A DNA stretch of 64,000 bases from NCBI GenBank assembly GCA_947503625.1, contig CANNEK010000001.1, forward strand, positions 310,001 to 374,000. Direction: 5' to 3'. Source of the stretch: an uncultured Kordiimonas sp. (GTDB lineage Bacteria > Pseudomonadota > Alphaproteobacteria > Sphingomonadales > Kordiimonadaceae). Both the position numbers and the translations under genes were made by a program. Each line of letters starts with the position of its first letter. Positions within the stretch are counted from its first letter, which is position 1. This document shows positions 10,601-18,883 of the stretch, in pieces. Below the pieces are notes generated by a model that saw only the letters and a program-made list of their open reading frames with translations, was not told the DNA's origin and ran no database searches.

Positions 10601-10788
10601 GAGCTTTTTCTTTCACGGGTTATAGTCACCCGATATCCGGTATTATTTGTTTGACGATACCATCTCACAAATATGGTTAACAAGTTACAAACGCCGGGAA
10701 AATAAATAACCGGCAGATTAGTCGAATGAAACGACCAGATGTGTTTCCCGGCCTTGCATTTTTTTTCAAATTGGCCCTCTATTGCGAC

Positions 10789-11223
10789 ATGTCCAACTCG
10801 GAAAAAGATGATCAGTTCATACGCAAGGCGATTGCTGTCAAAGGGGCAGCGCCTGCTGAAGGCGATGCTGCTACGCTGCCCAAAATTACGGCGAAAGGCT
10901 CCGGCGCTTTCGCAGAAAAGCTATTGGACATCGCATTCTCAGAGGGCGTGAAAGTTCGGCAAGACAAGGATTTAACCGAGCTTTTGGATGCTTTTGATGT
11001 TGAAAGCCCCATTCCTCTGGAAGCCCTGCAAGCTGTTTCTGTCATTCTGGAACGTGTCTATGAAGAAAACAGGGAGCTGGCAGGCGAAGGGCAAACGAAA
11101 GATGTTGTCGCGCCAGCTGCTGGTGGCGACGCTGCGGGGTCAACACTCCTTGACGGCAACACCCGCGAACCATTAGGGGAAACCCCAACATACGGCCTAC
11201 AAGACCCGAAAGGACCTGCCTGA
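10789..11223 (+). CDS. FlhB-like C-terminal domain protein (EscU/YscU/HrcU-type, no membrane part)
   Basis: About 144 residues. The segment LPKITAKGSGAFAEKLLDIA...VRQDKDLTELLDAFDVESPIPLEALQAVSVILERVY matches the cytoplasmic FlhB C-terminal fold (compare VPVLIAKGVDDVAFRIREVA...LVENPPLARAL in the full FlhB at 7.2 kb). There are no membrane helices, and the NPTH cleavage motif is absent. Such stand-alone FlhB-like proteins are known beside flagellar genes. The start is uncertain: ATG 10789 is preferred because the extension from ATG 10726 is a hydrophobic stretch foreign to the family, but neither has a clear ribosome site. Its TGA shares one base with the fliO-like ATG. A C-terminal tail of about 50 residues is low complexity. 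Confidence 0.75.
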   Translation: MSNSEKDDQFIRKAIAVKGAAPAEGDAATLPKITAKGSGAFAEKLLDIAFSEGVKVRQDKDLTELLDAFDVESPIPLEALQAVSVILERVYEENRELAGEGQTKDVVAPAAGGDAAGSTLLDGNTREPLGETPTYGLQDPKGPA

Positions 11224-11525
11224 TGGCGGAAGATATTTTTGGTGCATTTTCAGCCCTTATTTTTGTTCTTGGCTTGCTCGGCCTGTTTGCCTGGGCAGTA
11301 CGCCGGTTCGGTTTCATGCCCGGGCAACCCAAATTCGGCAAAGGCTCCAAAGAACTTGAAATTCTTGAAAGCAAAATGATTGATGCGAAAAGCCGCCTGA
11401 TAATCGCACGCTGGAGGGGCACTGATTATTTTCTGGCATTCGGAGCAGACGGTGTTGAAAAAATCGATGTTAAAGACGCTCCGGCAACTATTCCCGGTAT
11501 GGAGACCAACAATGAGCGCTCTTGA
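11223..11525 (+). CDS. fliO: FliO-like flagellar biosynthesis protein
   Basis: 100-residue protein with one N-terminal membrane helix (about 8-28: SALIFVLGLLGLFAWAVRRF) and a small cytoplasmic domain (ILESKMIDAKSRLIIARWRGTDYFLAFG). This is the FliO pattern: one helix, then a beta-rich tail similar to SpoA-type peptides. FliO is a chaperone for FliP assembly. Immediate placement before fliP, with a 14-bp overlap, supports the call. Sequence conservation in this family is low. Confidence 0.75.
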   Translation: MAEDIFGAFSALIFVLGLLGLFAWAVRRFGFMPGQPKFGKGSKELEILESKMIDAKSRLIIARWRGTDYFLAFGADGVEKIDVKDAPATIPGMETNNERS

Positions 11526-12345
11526 CACCAGCATAGAAAACCTGCGCTCTACGGTTTCCAGACTAATATCCGCTATGCCCAGCATGGTGAAGGTGTGTTT
11601 GGTGGTGATGCCACTCGCAGTATCACTGGTTCTTTTTGGCGCTGGTGACGCAATCGCGCAGTCGATCAATCTGGATCTCGGTGAAGAAGGAACGCTGTCC
11701 GGCCGCATCGTGCAGATGATCCTGCTTTTAACTGTTCTCAGTCTCGCGCCCAGCATCCTCGTCATGATGACAAGCTTCACCAGAATGGTGATTGTTTTCT
11801 CGCTTTTGAGAAGTGCGATGGGGACCCAGCAAAGCCCACCCAATATTGTAATCGTCTCACTGTCCCTGTTCCTGACAGGCTACGTCATGGCTCCAACGTT
11901 AACGGCATCTTGGCAGCAGGGTGTAGAGCCACTGATTGAGCAACAGATTGACGAAGTGGAAGCTTTCAATCTGGCAACAGCGCCTTTGAAAGACTTCATG
12001 CTTCGGCATGTCCGCGAGAAAGACCTGGCGCTCTTTATTGACATGTCCGGCGGCGATAGCTCTACGACGGTGGCTGCTGACGTGCCGCTCACCACCATTG
12101 TGCCAGCATTCATGATCAGCGAAATCAGGCGTGCGTTCGAGATTGGTTTCCTGCTTTATGTGCCCTTTATCGTCATCGATATGGTCGTTGCGTCTATCCT
12201 GATGTCAATGGGCATGATGATGCTGCCCCCGGTGATGATTGCCATGCCATTTAAGCTGATTTTCTTTGTGCTTGTTGACGGCTGGAACCTGGTGGTGGGC
12301 TCATTGGTTCAAAGCTTCGGAACACCACCACCCGGCGCAGGATAA
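11512..12345 (+). CDS. fliP: Flagellar biosynthetic protein FliP
   Basis: Core of the FliPQR export channel in the inner membrane, 277 residues from the ATG at 11512. Hydrophobic N-terminal signal-like region to about residue 50, then the conserved SLAPSILVMMTSFTRMVIV and SLLRSAMGTQQSPPN signatures, and the C-terminal PFIVIDMVVASILMSMGMMMLPP block. The upstream in-frame ATG at 11452 lies within fliO and is less likely. It is convergent with the next gene, 5 bp away. Confidence 0.97.
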   Translation: MSALDTSIENLRSTVSRLISAMPSMVKVCLVVMPLAVSLVLFGAGDAIAQSINLDLGEEGTLSGRIVQMILLLTVLSLAPSILVMMTSFTRMVIVFSLLRSAMGTQQSPPNIVIVSLSLFLTGYVMAPTLTASWQQGVEPLIEQQIDEVEAFNLATAPLKDFMLRHVREKDLALFIDMSGGDSSTTVAADVPLTTIVPAFMISEIRRAFEIGFLLYVPFIVIDMVVASILMSMGMMMLPPVMIAMPFKLIFFVLVDGWNLVVGSLVQSFGTPPPGAG

Positions 12346-12350
12346 TGCCT

Positions 12351-13421
12351 TTAACGCATTAGCTCATCCACCTTTATTCTGGCAACAAAAGGCGCCTCCA
12401 GACTGCCCAAATAAATCATGTCATCCACCTGCTCGACAGATGTAATCATATATACCCGGTCGCCTGCAGGGTCATGATACGAACCAATAACCTGCCCTTC
12501 CTCGTTTAACGCCACAACTGCACCACGTTTGATCGCGCCGGGTTGCATCCATGTCGGCAATTTGGTTACAAGTTTTTTGGCAAATGTACTCGGATGCATG
12601 TCATCCAGCTTGGGGTTTCGCGGTGATGGCAACGCAAGCCAGAATGTTCCCTGCCTGTTGGCGGAGATCCCGTCAGGGAAACCCGGCAAATTATCGATGA
12701 AAATATCGCTCGTGCCCGCTTTTTCGCCCTTCAGCCAATAGCGCGTGATCCTGTACCGGCCTGTTTCGTTGACCAGCACAAAGTCTTCATCCATTGATAG
12801 TGCGATGCCATTGGCAAAATAAAGATCATCCAGCAGCATATCTGTTTCGCCTGTCGACGGATCATAAACCATTAAACGTCCATGAGGGCGAGCTTCCACA
12901 AGATCGAGCATGTAATCCGGCTGGTTGTAGGTGTCGCTGGCGTCGGAAAAATAGATTTTGCCGTCTGAAGCGATATCAAGATCATCTGCAAAGGCAAATG
13001 GTCTTCCGCCATGCTCTGTGGTCAGGACTGTAATGCTGCCTTCTTCGTCTATTGAAAGCAGGCCCTTCCAGGCATCGGCAACAATCAGATTGTTTTCGGC
13101 ATCAAAATGCAGACCTAGCGGCCTGCCACCTTCAATTGTCGCAAAAGTCTCCTGAACAACGCCGTCATAGCTGAAACGAACAATACGTCCATCATGCAGA
13201 CCGCCATAAATACGACCATACCGGTCCACGGCAACATCCTCGGGTCCTGCCCCGTCCAGCACCGGGAAAATTTCAGCTTCTGTGAGTGCCGTGTTTTCGG
13301 CAAATTTACCAACAAACCCCTTATCGGCCGGTGGTTCCCAGGCAACCGGATCAATCGGCGCTGGCGCGATTAAAAACCATAGCAGAACAACAGTAACAGC
13401 AAGCGCGACTATCTTCTTCAT
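12351..13421 (-). CDS. SMP-30/gluconolactonase or strictosidine-synthase-like beta-propeller protein
   Basis: 356 residues from the ATG at 13421, which has GAGGGA close upstream. An N-terminal hydrophobic segment (KKIVALAVTVVLLWFLIAPAP) anchors or exports it. The rest is a six-bladed propeller with repeats such as GPEDVAVDRYGRIYGG, GRPLGLHFDAENNLIVAD and FANGIALSMDEDFVLV, and the strictosidine-synthase-like core RPHGRLMVYDPSTGET...GFPDGISANRQGTFWLAL. Relatives include lactonases and the animal APMAP proteins. The substrate is unknown. The stop lies 5 bp from the fliP stop, tail to tail. Confidence 0.8.
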   Translation of the reverse strand: MKKIVALAVTVVLLWFLIAPAPIDPVAWEPPADKGFVGKFAENTALTEAEIFPVLDGAGPEDVAVDRYGRIYGGLHDGRIVRFSYDGVVQETFATIEGGRPLGLHFDAENNLIVADAWKGLLSIDEEGSITVLTTEHGGRPFAFADDLDIASDGKIYFSDASDTYNQPDYMLDLVEARPHGRLMVYDPSTGETDMLLDDLYFANGIALSMDEDFVLVNETGRYRITRYWLKGEKAGTSDIFIDNLPGFPDGISANRQGTFWLALPSPRNPKLDDMHPSTFAKKLVTKLPTWMQPGAIKRGAVVALNEEGQVIGSYHDPAGDRVYMITSVEQVDDMIYLGSLEAPFVARIKVDELMR

Positions 13422-13585
13422 TGCTTCCCTCATATGAAAAATTGCCTGTTTGCCGCTGAACATAGCCAAGACCCGCCTGCGTTACAAACCTTGTCATCAA
13501 ATTGGTTGAATGTCAGGTTTGGCAATACCGGCACGAAGCCTGCATCTATTTTTGCCACGATATCGAGCCAGACGAGAGGAAAGTC

Positions 13586-13927
13586 ATGAGGTTACCCCTG
13601 TTTTTAGCTATCACTGCACTAGCGGCCCCAACGATGGCATTCGCACAAACGGCGGACAGCTTTCATGATTTCACCAAAGAACTAGAGCGCACCTGCAACC
13701 GCGAGTTCATAACAATAGAGCATGCCCGTGCCTGTAAAACGGGTGGCGTTCTGGTGTTTGGCGCGCCGCGCACCGAGAGCATGGAAGACTATCTGGTTCT
13801 GCTTGATCAATGCACAGCCACCTATCAGGACGCCGGTGCCCAGTTTGCCCCCGCGATCACGGCTGCTGAACTGAGGGCTGCCTGCCAAACAGGCCTGGTC
13901 TGGGCACGGGCCTTTTTGCCCGGCTGA
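13586..13927 (+). CDS. Small secreted protein of unknown function
   Basis: 114 residues from the ATG at 13586, with GAGAGGAAAG upstream. It has a clear signal peptide (MRLPLFLAITALAAPTMAFA, cleaved before QTADS). The mature part has four cysteines (ERTCNREF, ARACKTGG, LDQCTATY, RAACQTGL), which could form two disulfides in the periplasm. I do not recognise the family. It stands alone between two minus-strand genes. Confidence 0.7.
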   Translation: MRLPLFLAITALAAPTMAFAQTADSFHDFTKELERTCNREFITIEHARACKTGGVLVFGAPRTESMEDYLVLLDQCTATYQDAGAQFAPAITAAELRAACQTGLVWARAFLPG

Positions 13928-13991
13928 TTATCAACTCGTCATAGGTATATGTCCGCAGACAATACCGCGTCGTGACAAGCGGATAACAACG

Positions 13992-14396
13992 CTATTCTAC
14001 CGGCGGGTTCTCCCCGACTTGCTCCCAAAGCTCAAGCTTGGTGCCTTCAGGGTCAACAATCCAGGCAAACTTGCCATAGTCATGTGATTCTCGCGGCTTC
14101 ACTTCTTTCACACCCGACGCCAGCAGGCGTTCCATCAACGCGTCCAGGTTTTGAACCCGCAGGTTAATCATGAATTCCTTCTCGGATGGCCGGAAATAAT
14201 CTGTGTCAGCCTTGAAGGGGCCCCACACGTTGTAGCCCTCTTTTTCCGGGTCAGCGTGTTCACGCATCGGAAAGCTGGAGCCATATCCGTCAAATGGAAA
14301 CCCCAACGTTTCGCGGTACCATTTCACCAACCCATCAGTATCTTTGCTTTTCACAAATACACCGCCAATGCCCGTTACCTTGCCCTCGTCACTCAT
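13992..14396 (-). CDS. VOC/glyoxalase-fold protein
   Basis: 134 residues, one VOC unit pair. It starts at 14396 (MSDEGKVTGIGGVFVKSKD) with AAGGAG 6 nt upstream. It has the glyoxalase-like pattern DTDGLVKWYRETLGFPFD, GYGSSFPM and a C-terminal FAWIVDPEGTKLELWEQVG, whose Glu is a usual metal ligand. The family covers isomerases, dioxygenases and resistance proteins; the substrate cannot be read from sequence. Confidence 0.85.
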   Translation of the reverse strand: MSDEGKVTGIGGVFVKSKDTDGLVKWYRETLGFPFDGYGSSFPMREHADPEKEGYNVWGPFKADTDYFRPSEKEFMINLRVQNLDALMERLLASGVKEVKPRESHDYGKFAWIVDPEGTKLELWEQVGENPPVE

Positions 14397-14503
14397 CGGT
14401 TTCTCCTTCAAATTTCTATCCTGAAGCTACCATGCACGAGCCGATTCGCCTTCACCCGTTTGGGTGATCAATGTCTTTTTTGCCGCTGTTGACAGGCATA
14501 TGT

Positions 14504-15520
14504 TCACTCATACGTGGACATTTTTTCCATAACATAGAACAGGCAGTCTTGTCGGATAACAGCAATATCAAGCGTTGCCATGGACGGGATAAGGTCTTGT
14601 TTCAAATAAAGCTTACGTGCCTCAACTTCGAAAAACCGATCACTTATATCAAGGCCGTTATCGTCTTCCACACTAATGGGAACCCCACAATCCGAGTTCA
14701 GCATGGCAATCGACTCGCCCCTCGGTATCGAGCTGAAGTTCAAACGATCAAGGTCAGGTCTGAACAGCACGTCTGAACTGCCGCCGCCAAAATCAAACGA
14801 AATGTCCGGCCGCATTTTGGCAACCGCGACCGTTCTAAGCAAGTTCAGGTCGTGCGGCGCCACCGGATGTTTCGGGATATGATGCATGTGCAGGCAGGCA
14901 TCAAGAAACTCAACCGCGTGCGCCAGCGCAGCGTTTTCCCCCGCCTGCCCGCACTCCAGCGTCACTGCCGGACAATGCTCCGTCATGGCAAGAGACTGCA
15001 CCCCGACCGGTTGGCGAAAAAACACGACAGTGCGGGCAAACAGCGTTGCCAGCTGCAAATACTGCGGCGAGAGGTCATTCACGCAGCCATAATGCGGATT
15101 GCTGCCGGTATTGTTATGCAGGTCAATACTGGCAAACAGCGGCGCTGCGGTTACCGTATCAACCACTTCCCGCATAATGGCCGCTTCCTCCGTTTCGGGT
15201 GCCAGCGTTCCCGGCCAGGACCGGTTATAGTCATGTTGACCATCAAGAACGCGCACACCCCCAGCGGCGGCGGGCACATTCGCCACAAACAGCCACATCG
15301 CCCGAGGCAGACCACCACTCTGGTATTTCAACAATATTTGCTGAATTGCCTCAAAACCGGTCGGTTCGTTTCCATGCTGCAGCACCGTCACGAACAAAGG
15401 TGGTTTGCGTACGCCATCAAGATAGAACAATGACGGGCCACCCAAAACAGCTTCAAGTTCGATAGAGGTCGTTCGTAACATCTCGTCAGGGATACGAGTG
15501 AAGCGCTTTAATTGGCTCAT
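14504..15520 (-). CDS. AspA/AstE-type zinc hydrolase (succinylglutamate desuccinylase/aspartoacylase family)
   Basis: 338 residues of the M14-like AspA/AstE fold. Zinc ligands H49 and E52 (LQHGNEPTGFEA) and H135 (SIDLHNNTGSNPHYG) are present, and E189 (VTLECGQ) fits the catalytic glutamate. The family removes acyl groups from N-acylated amino acids or acts on small peptides. The start is set by an ATGA overlap with the upstream GCS2-like gene (15517-15520), so the two are translationally coupled. Longer readings back to 15625 lie within that gene. A ligase and hydrolase in one operon suggests they make and break, or mature, the same amide. Confidence 0.82.
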   Translation of the reverse strand: MSQLKRFTRIPDEMLRTTSIELEAVLGGPSLFYLDGVRKPPLFVTVLQHGNEPTGFEAIQQILLKYQSGGLPRAMWLFVANVPAAAGGVRVLDGQHDYNRSWPGTLAPETEEAAIMREVVDTVTAAPLFASIDLHNNTGSNPHYGCVNDLSPQYLQLATLFARTVVFFRQPVGVQSLAMTEHCPAVTLECGQAGENAALAHAVEFLDACLHMHHIPKHPVAPHDLNLLRTVAVAKMRPDISFDFGGGSSDVLFRPDLDRLNFSSIPRGESIAMLNSDCGVPISVEDDNGLDISDRFFEVEARKLYLKQDLIPSMATLDIAVIRQDCLFYVMEKMSTYE

Positions 15521-16935
15521 AGTGGCCATTCGTGGACCGGCAATGCGGTCTCCTGACGCAAAAGATAGGCTTCGAGCATATCGGCCATACCCACCTCGTG
15601 TTTTGTGACAAACGCACGCTGCCATTCGGCTCCGTTTTGCTTGTTCCGGCAGCGCGCTTCAATGATGCCGAGGTAACGCCTGATATCGGCCGGGTCCACA
15701 TCCCAATGCTGCAAACCTTCCTCCGCCATAGGCAAATAAACGTCAAGAATAACCTGATCTACTGGCTGATCATCCTGATGATTCCAGCGAATACTGGCAT
15801 CCAGGCCATGCCTGGCACATTCGTAAAAGTTATCCCGAGTGGTGAAGAATTGCGCACGTTCATGAGGTTTTGTTTCATGCTCGGCCAAATAAGTTACGAG
15901 GCCATAATAGAAAGCTGAGTTGGCGATCGAATCCAGAATTGTCGGACCCGCTGGCACCACACGTTGTTCAATGCGATAATGCGGCGTTCCGCCATCTTCC
16001 CAACCGATCAGGGGCCGGTTCCAGCGCCATATCGTTCCGTTTTGCAGCCGTAGATGGCTACACTCCTCAATTGGCGTGTCTTTAACCTGGGGTAATAGCA
16101 CTGGATAACGCTGTCGGTTGGCAACAAACACTTCCGACAATCGCTCCTCAATGTAACGAACACCGAAGGTGACTCGCTCGGCATAGTCCCAGTCTCCAAC
16201 CGAAACAGCTTGTTCAAACAAGGGGATACGTGTCTCGGCCCAGAGGTTTTTACCGAACAGATACGGTGAGTTGGCGGCCACGGCAACAAGCGGTGCAGAG
16301 ACCAGCTTGGATGCATTGTAATAATCAGCTTCCTGACCCAGCGGCACCTTCAAGTGAATTTGGAACGATGTTGCAGCTGCTTCGAGCATCACGTCCATAT
16401 GCTCGCTATCAATCGCATCTTCGCCTTCAATCTTCAGGTTGATCGGGCGCCCTTTGCGCATCCGGAAAACCTGATTATTCAATGCTTTGAATCGGTTGCT
16501 TTCCGACATGTTGGCAACACACAGATCTGTGTCGTTCACCGTTGGTAAAATACCAATCATGGCAAGGCGCAAACCGATCTTGTCTGCGGCGCCGACGGCA
16601 TGGCGCCACAAATCCTGCAATTCAGTTTGCATTCTCGATAGCCCTGATCCAGCCAGTTTTTGTGGCTCACCATTAAATTCAACATTGAACGCGGAAAGTT
16701 CCGGCACGACCAATTCATGGTCCACAGCCATCAGGAAGTCTTCATTTTGGGCCGAGGGTCTTGCTTCGCTATCCACAAGCCATGCTTCAAGCTCAAAACC
16801 CATCGAAGCCGGGCTGGAAGAAAAATGGCCACCGTGTTCCCACGTCTGAAGCAAGTCGGTTTCAGCGCGCATCCGATCAACGAATTCAGCGAAATCGTTA
16901 TCGTCAAAACTGCTTCTGTCCAGTTCCTCGCCCAT
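15517..16935 (-). CDS. Glutamate-cysteine ligase (GCS2)-like carboxylate-amine ligase
   Basis: 472 residues of the GCS2-type ATP-dependent carboxylate-amine ligase superfamily. It shows the nucleotide/metal-binding start GFELEAWLVD (a GxExE-like signature), ELSAFNVEFN, and a later basic/aromatic segment RYPVLLPQVKDTPIEECSHLRLQNGTIWRWNRPLIG. The true substrates are open: many GCS2-like proteins do not make gamma-glutamylcysteine. It is the first gene of a two-gene operon with the AspA/AstE-type hydrolase. The 186-bp gap to the divergent sulfatase holds a palindrome at 17021. Confidence 0.75.
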   Translation of the reverse strand: MGEELDRSSFDDNDFAEFVDRMRAETDLLQTWEHGGHFSSSPASMGFELEAWLVDSEARPSAQNEDFLMAVDHELVVPELSAFNVEFNGEPQKLAGSGLSRMQTELQDLWRHAVGAADKIGLRLAMIGILPTVNDTDLCVANMSESNRFKALNNQVFRMRKGRPINLKIEGEDAIDSEHMDVMLEAAATSFQIHLKVPLGQEADYYNASKLVSAPLVAVAANSPYLFGKNLWAETRIPLFEQAVSVGDWDYAERVTFGVRYIEERLSEVFVANRQRYPVLLPQVKDTPIEECSHLRLQNGTIWRWNRPLIGWEDGGTPHYRIEQRVVPAGPTILDSIANSAFYYGLVTYLAEHETKPHERAQFFTTRDNFYECARHGLDASIRWNHQDDQPVDQVILDVYLPMAEEGLQHWDVDPADIRRYLGIIEARCRNKQNGAEWQRAFVTKHEVGMADMLEAYLLRQETALPVHEWPL

Positions 16936-17020
16936 CGCCCCCTACTTGCTTTGACACCGCCAATTATGAACAGGTCGCCAGTATTCTTGTCAATAGTTGT
17001 TGCAAACACGCACCAATAGC

Positions 17021-17036
17021 TTTGACAGTGGTCAAA
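17021..17036. promoter_or_regulatory. Palindrome TTTGAC-N4-GTCAAA in divergent promoter
   Basis: Perfect 6-bp inverted arms with a 4-bp spacer, 86 bp before the sulfatase start and 86 bp before the GCS2-like start. The same arms and spacing recur at 22427-22442. Likely a dimeric regulator site; the protein is unknown. Confidence 0.45.
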
Positions 17037-17121
17037 AGTTGTACTCTGCGCGGTTTAGCCTTGATGCATTTAAACCCGCCTCGGTTCGTGGTAATAAAAT
17101 ACTCATATAAGGAGAAGCCCT

Positions 17122-18585
17122 GTGAACAGGATTTTGATGCAGCTTGCCAACGTGTTTCTGGCTTTTGCAATGTTTGGCCCGCAGGCTACTGCCGAAGATG
17201 CCGACATAGAGAGCGGCAGCAAACGCCCGAACATCGTGCTGATGTATGTCGATGACCTCGGCTACGGTGACCTCGCGTCATATGGTCATCCCATTATCGA
17301 AACACCAAACATCGACCGGCTTGGCGCACAAGGCCTGAAAATGACGGCTTTTTACGCGCCGTCGCCTTTGTGCTCTCCGTCGCGGGCTGCCCTTTTAACC
17401 GGACGCACACCATACCGAACCGGCATCAACAGCTGGATTCCGGAAAACACCAACGCCTATCTCTCGGAAAAAGAGATCACCATGGCAACCTGGCTTAAAG
17501 ACTATGGTTACCAGACCGCTATCGTCGGCAAATGGCACCTGAATGGCGGGTTGGACCGCGCGGATCAAGCCCAACCAATGGATCACGGTTTTGATCATTC
17601 CTATGTGTTGCATGCTTTCCCTTTGCCGCATCAACACAACCCAACCAACTTTTTCCTGAATGGTGAGCCACTTGGCGAAGTAAATGGCTTTACAGCGGAA
17701 ATTGTGGTTGATGAAGCCAAGCGGTGGTTAAGCGCCAGAGACGATAGCAAGCCATTTTTCCTGTATTTGCCGTTCATCGAACCGCACGGCACCATTCACA
17801 GCCCCGCTGAGTTTTTGAAAAAATATGAGCAATATACTGACGGCGACCCTGTTCCTGTTGTGAATGGCCAGCCCGGTTACCCTTCTGATCTGGAGGCGCG
17901 CGGGCCCGGCGAATATTATGCCAATGTCAGCCATCTGGATAATCAGGTCGGGCGCGTCATGGACTATCTTGATGCGGCTGGCTTGTCCGACAACACAATT
18001 GTGATGTTCCTCAGCGACAACGGGCCGGTAACATCCAACTGGCGTAAATGGTGGGAAGTAAACCTTTACGGTGATACAGGGGGGTTCCGCGGCCGCAAGG
18101 CTGACCTCTATGAAGGTGGTATCAGAGTGCCTGGTATCATTCGCTATCCCACCCATATCAAGGCGGGCAGCACGTCAGAAACGCCGGTCAATGGTTATGA
18201 CATTTTCCCGACAGTTGCCAGTATACTGGATATCCCGATGCCGGATGACCGACCAATTGACGGTGTTGATGTCTCGGCGATTTTCGAGGGCGAAATCCCG
18301 ACGCGCGAAAAACCCATGTTCTGGGCATTTCCAGCGGCACGCGGTGCTCCCAACTATGCAGTTCAGCGTGGGCACTGGAAGCTCCTGGCCGGTGCCGACA
18401 AAACACCTTCGGCGCTTTACAATCTCAAGAACGATCGGTTTGAACTGAATAATCTCATATCTCAGGAACCCGAAATGGTTCAGGCTCTTCACGAACAAAT
18501 GCTGACGTATATTCTGGACGTTAAAGAGGATCCTCTCCGCCCTGATTGGAGCGTGTCATGGGAATATAGTGCAGAGGAGAAATAG
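17122..18585 (+). CDS. Exported sulfatase (arylsulfatase family)
   Basis: 487 residues starting at a GTG with AAGGAG 8-13 nt upstream. A signal peptide (QLANVFLAFAMFGPQATA) sends it to the periplasm. The sulfatase core is complete: calcium ligands D44-D45 (MYVDDLGYGD), the formylglycine site C84-S-P-S-R with AALLTGR, GKWHLNG, and the distal FLSDNGP. It hydrolyses sulfate esters, perhaps of marine polysaccharides or small aryl sulfates. The C-x-P-S-R form needs FGE- or anSME-type maturation, and no maturase is in the window. It is monocistronic, divergent from the GCS2-like operon. Confidence 0.9.
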   Translation: MNRILMQLANVFLAFAMFGPQATAEDADIESGSKRPNIVLMYVDDLGYGDLASYGHPIIETPNIDRLGAQGLKMTAFYAPSPLCSPSRAALLTGRTPYRTGINSWIPENTNAYLSEKEITMATWLKDYGYQTAIVGKWHLNGGLDRADQAQPMDHGFDHSYVLHAFPLPHQHNPTNFFLNGEPLGEVNGFTAEIVVDEAKRWLSARDDSKPFFLYLPFIEPHGTIHSPAEFLKKYEQYTDGDPVPVVNGQPGYPSDLEARGPGEYYANVSHLDNQVGRVMDYLDAAGLSDNTIVMFLSDNGPVTSNWRKWWEVNLYGDTGGFRGRKADLYEGGIRVPGIIRYPTHIKAGSTSETPVNGYDIFPTVASILDIPMPDDRPIDGVDVSAIFEGEIPTREKPMFWAFPAARGAPNYAVQRGHWKLLAGADKTPSALYNLKNDRFELNNLISQEPEMVQALHEQMLTYILDVKEDPLRPDWSVSWEYSAEEK

Positions 18586-18621
18586 CGTTTGGAAAAAGGT
18601 CCGTCGTGAAACCATCTCATG

Positions 18622-18637
18622 GACAGATATTTCTGTC
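18622..18637. terminator. Short hairpin after the sulfatase gene
   Basis: GACAGA and TCTGTC pair around a 4-nt loop and are followed by a pyrimidine-rich stretch. A weak terminator candidate 37 bp after the stop. The rest of the 18586-18883 gap shows no convincing gene. Confidence 0.35.
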
Positions 18638-18883
18638 TTTCCCTTAAAGGAAAATTTTTAGCCCACACTCGCGGTAGCAATATCTCGCGCGTCCACACCA
18701 GCTAAATCAAAATGAGGCATTTGTTTCTTTTGCACCAGGGTCAAACTGGGAAAATGTGCCTCTATGTGCCGGGTGACAAGCAAATGAAGCACTCAACAAT
18801 CGTAGAAGAAACTCGCATGTCCCATGTCTTTACATACCTGAGAAAAGCAGCAATAAACAAGTTGTGCGCGTGGGGAGCAATCA

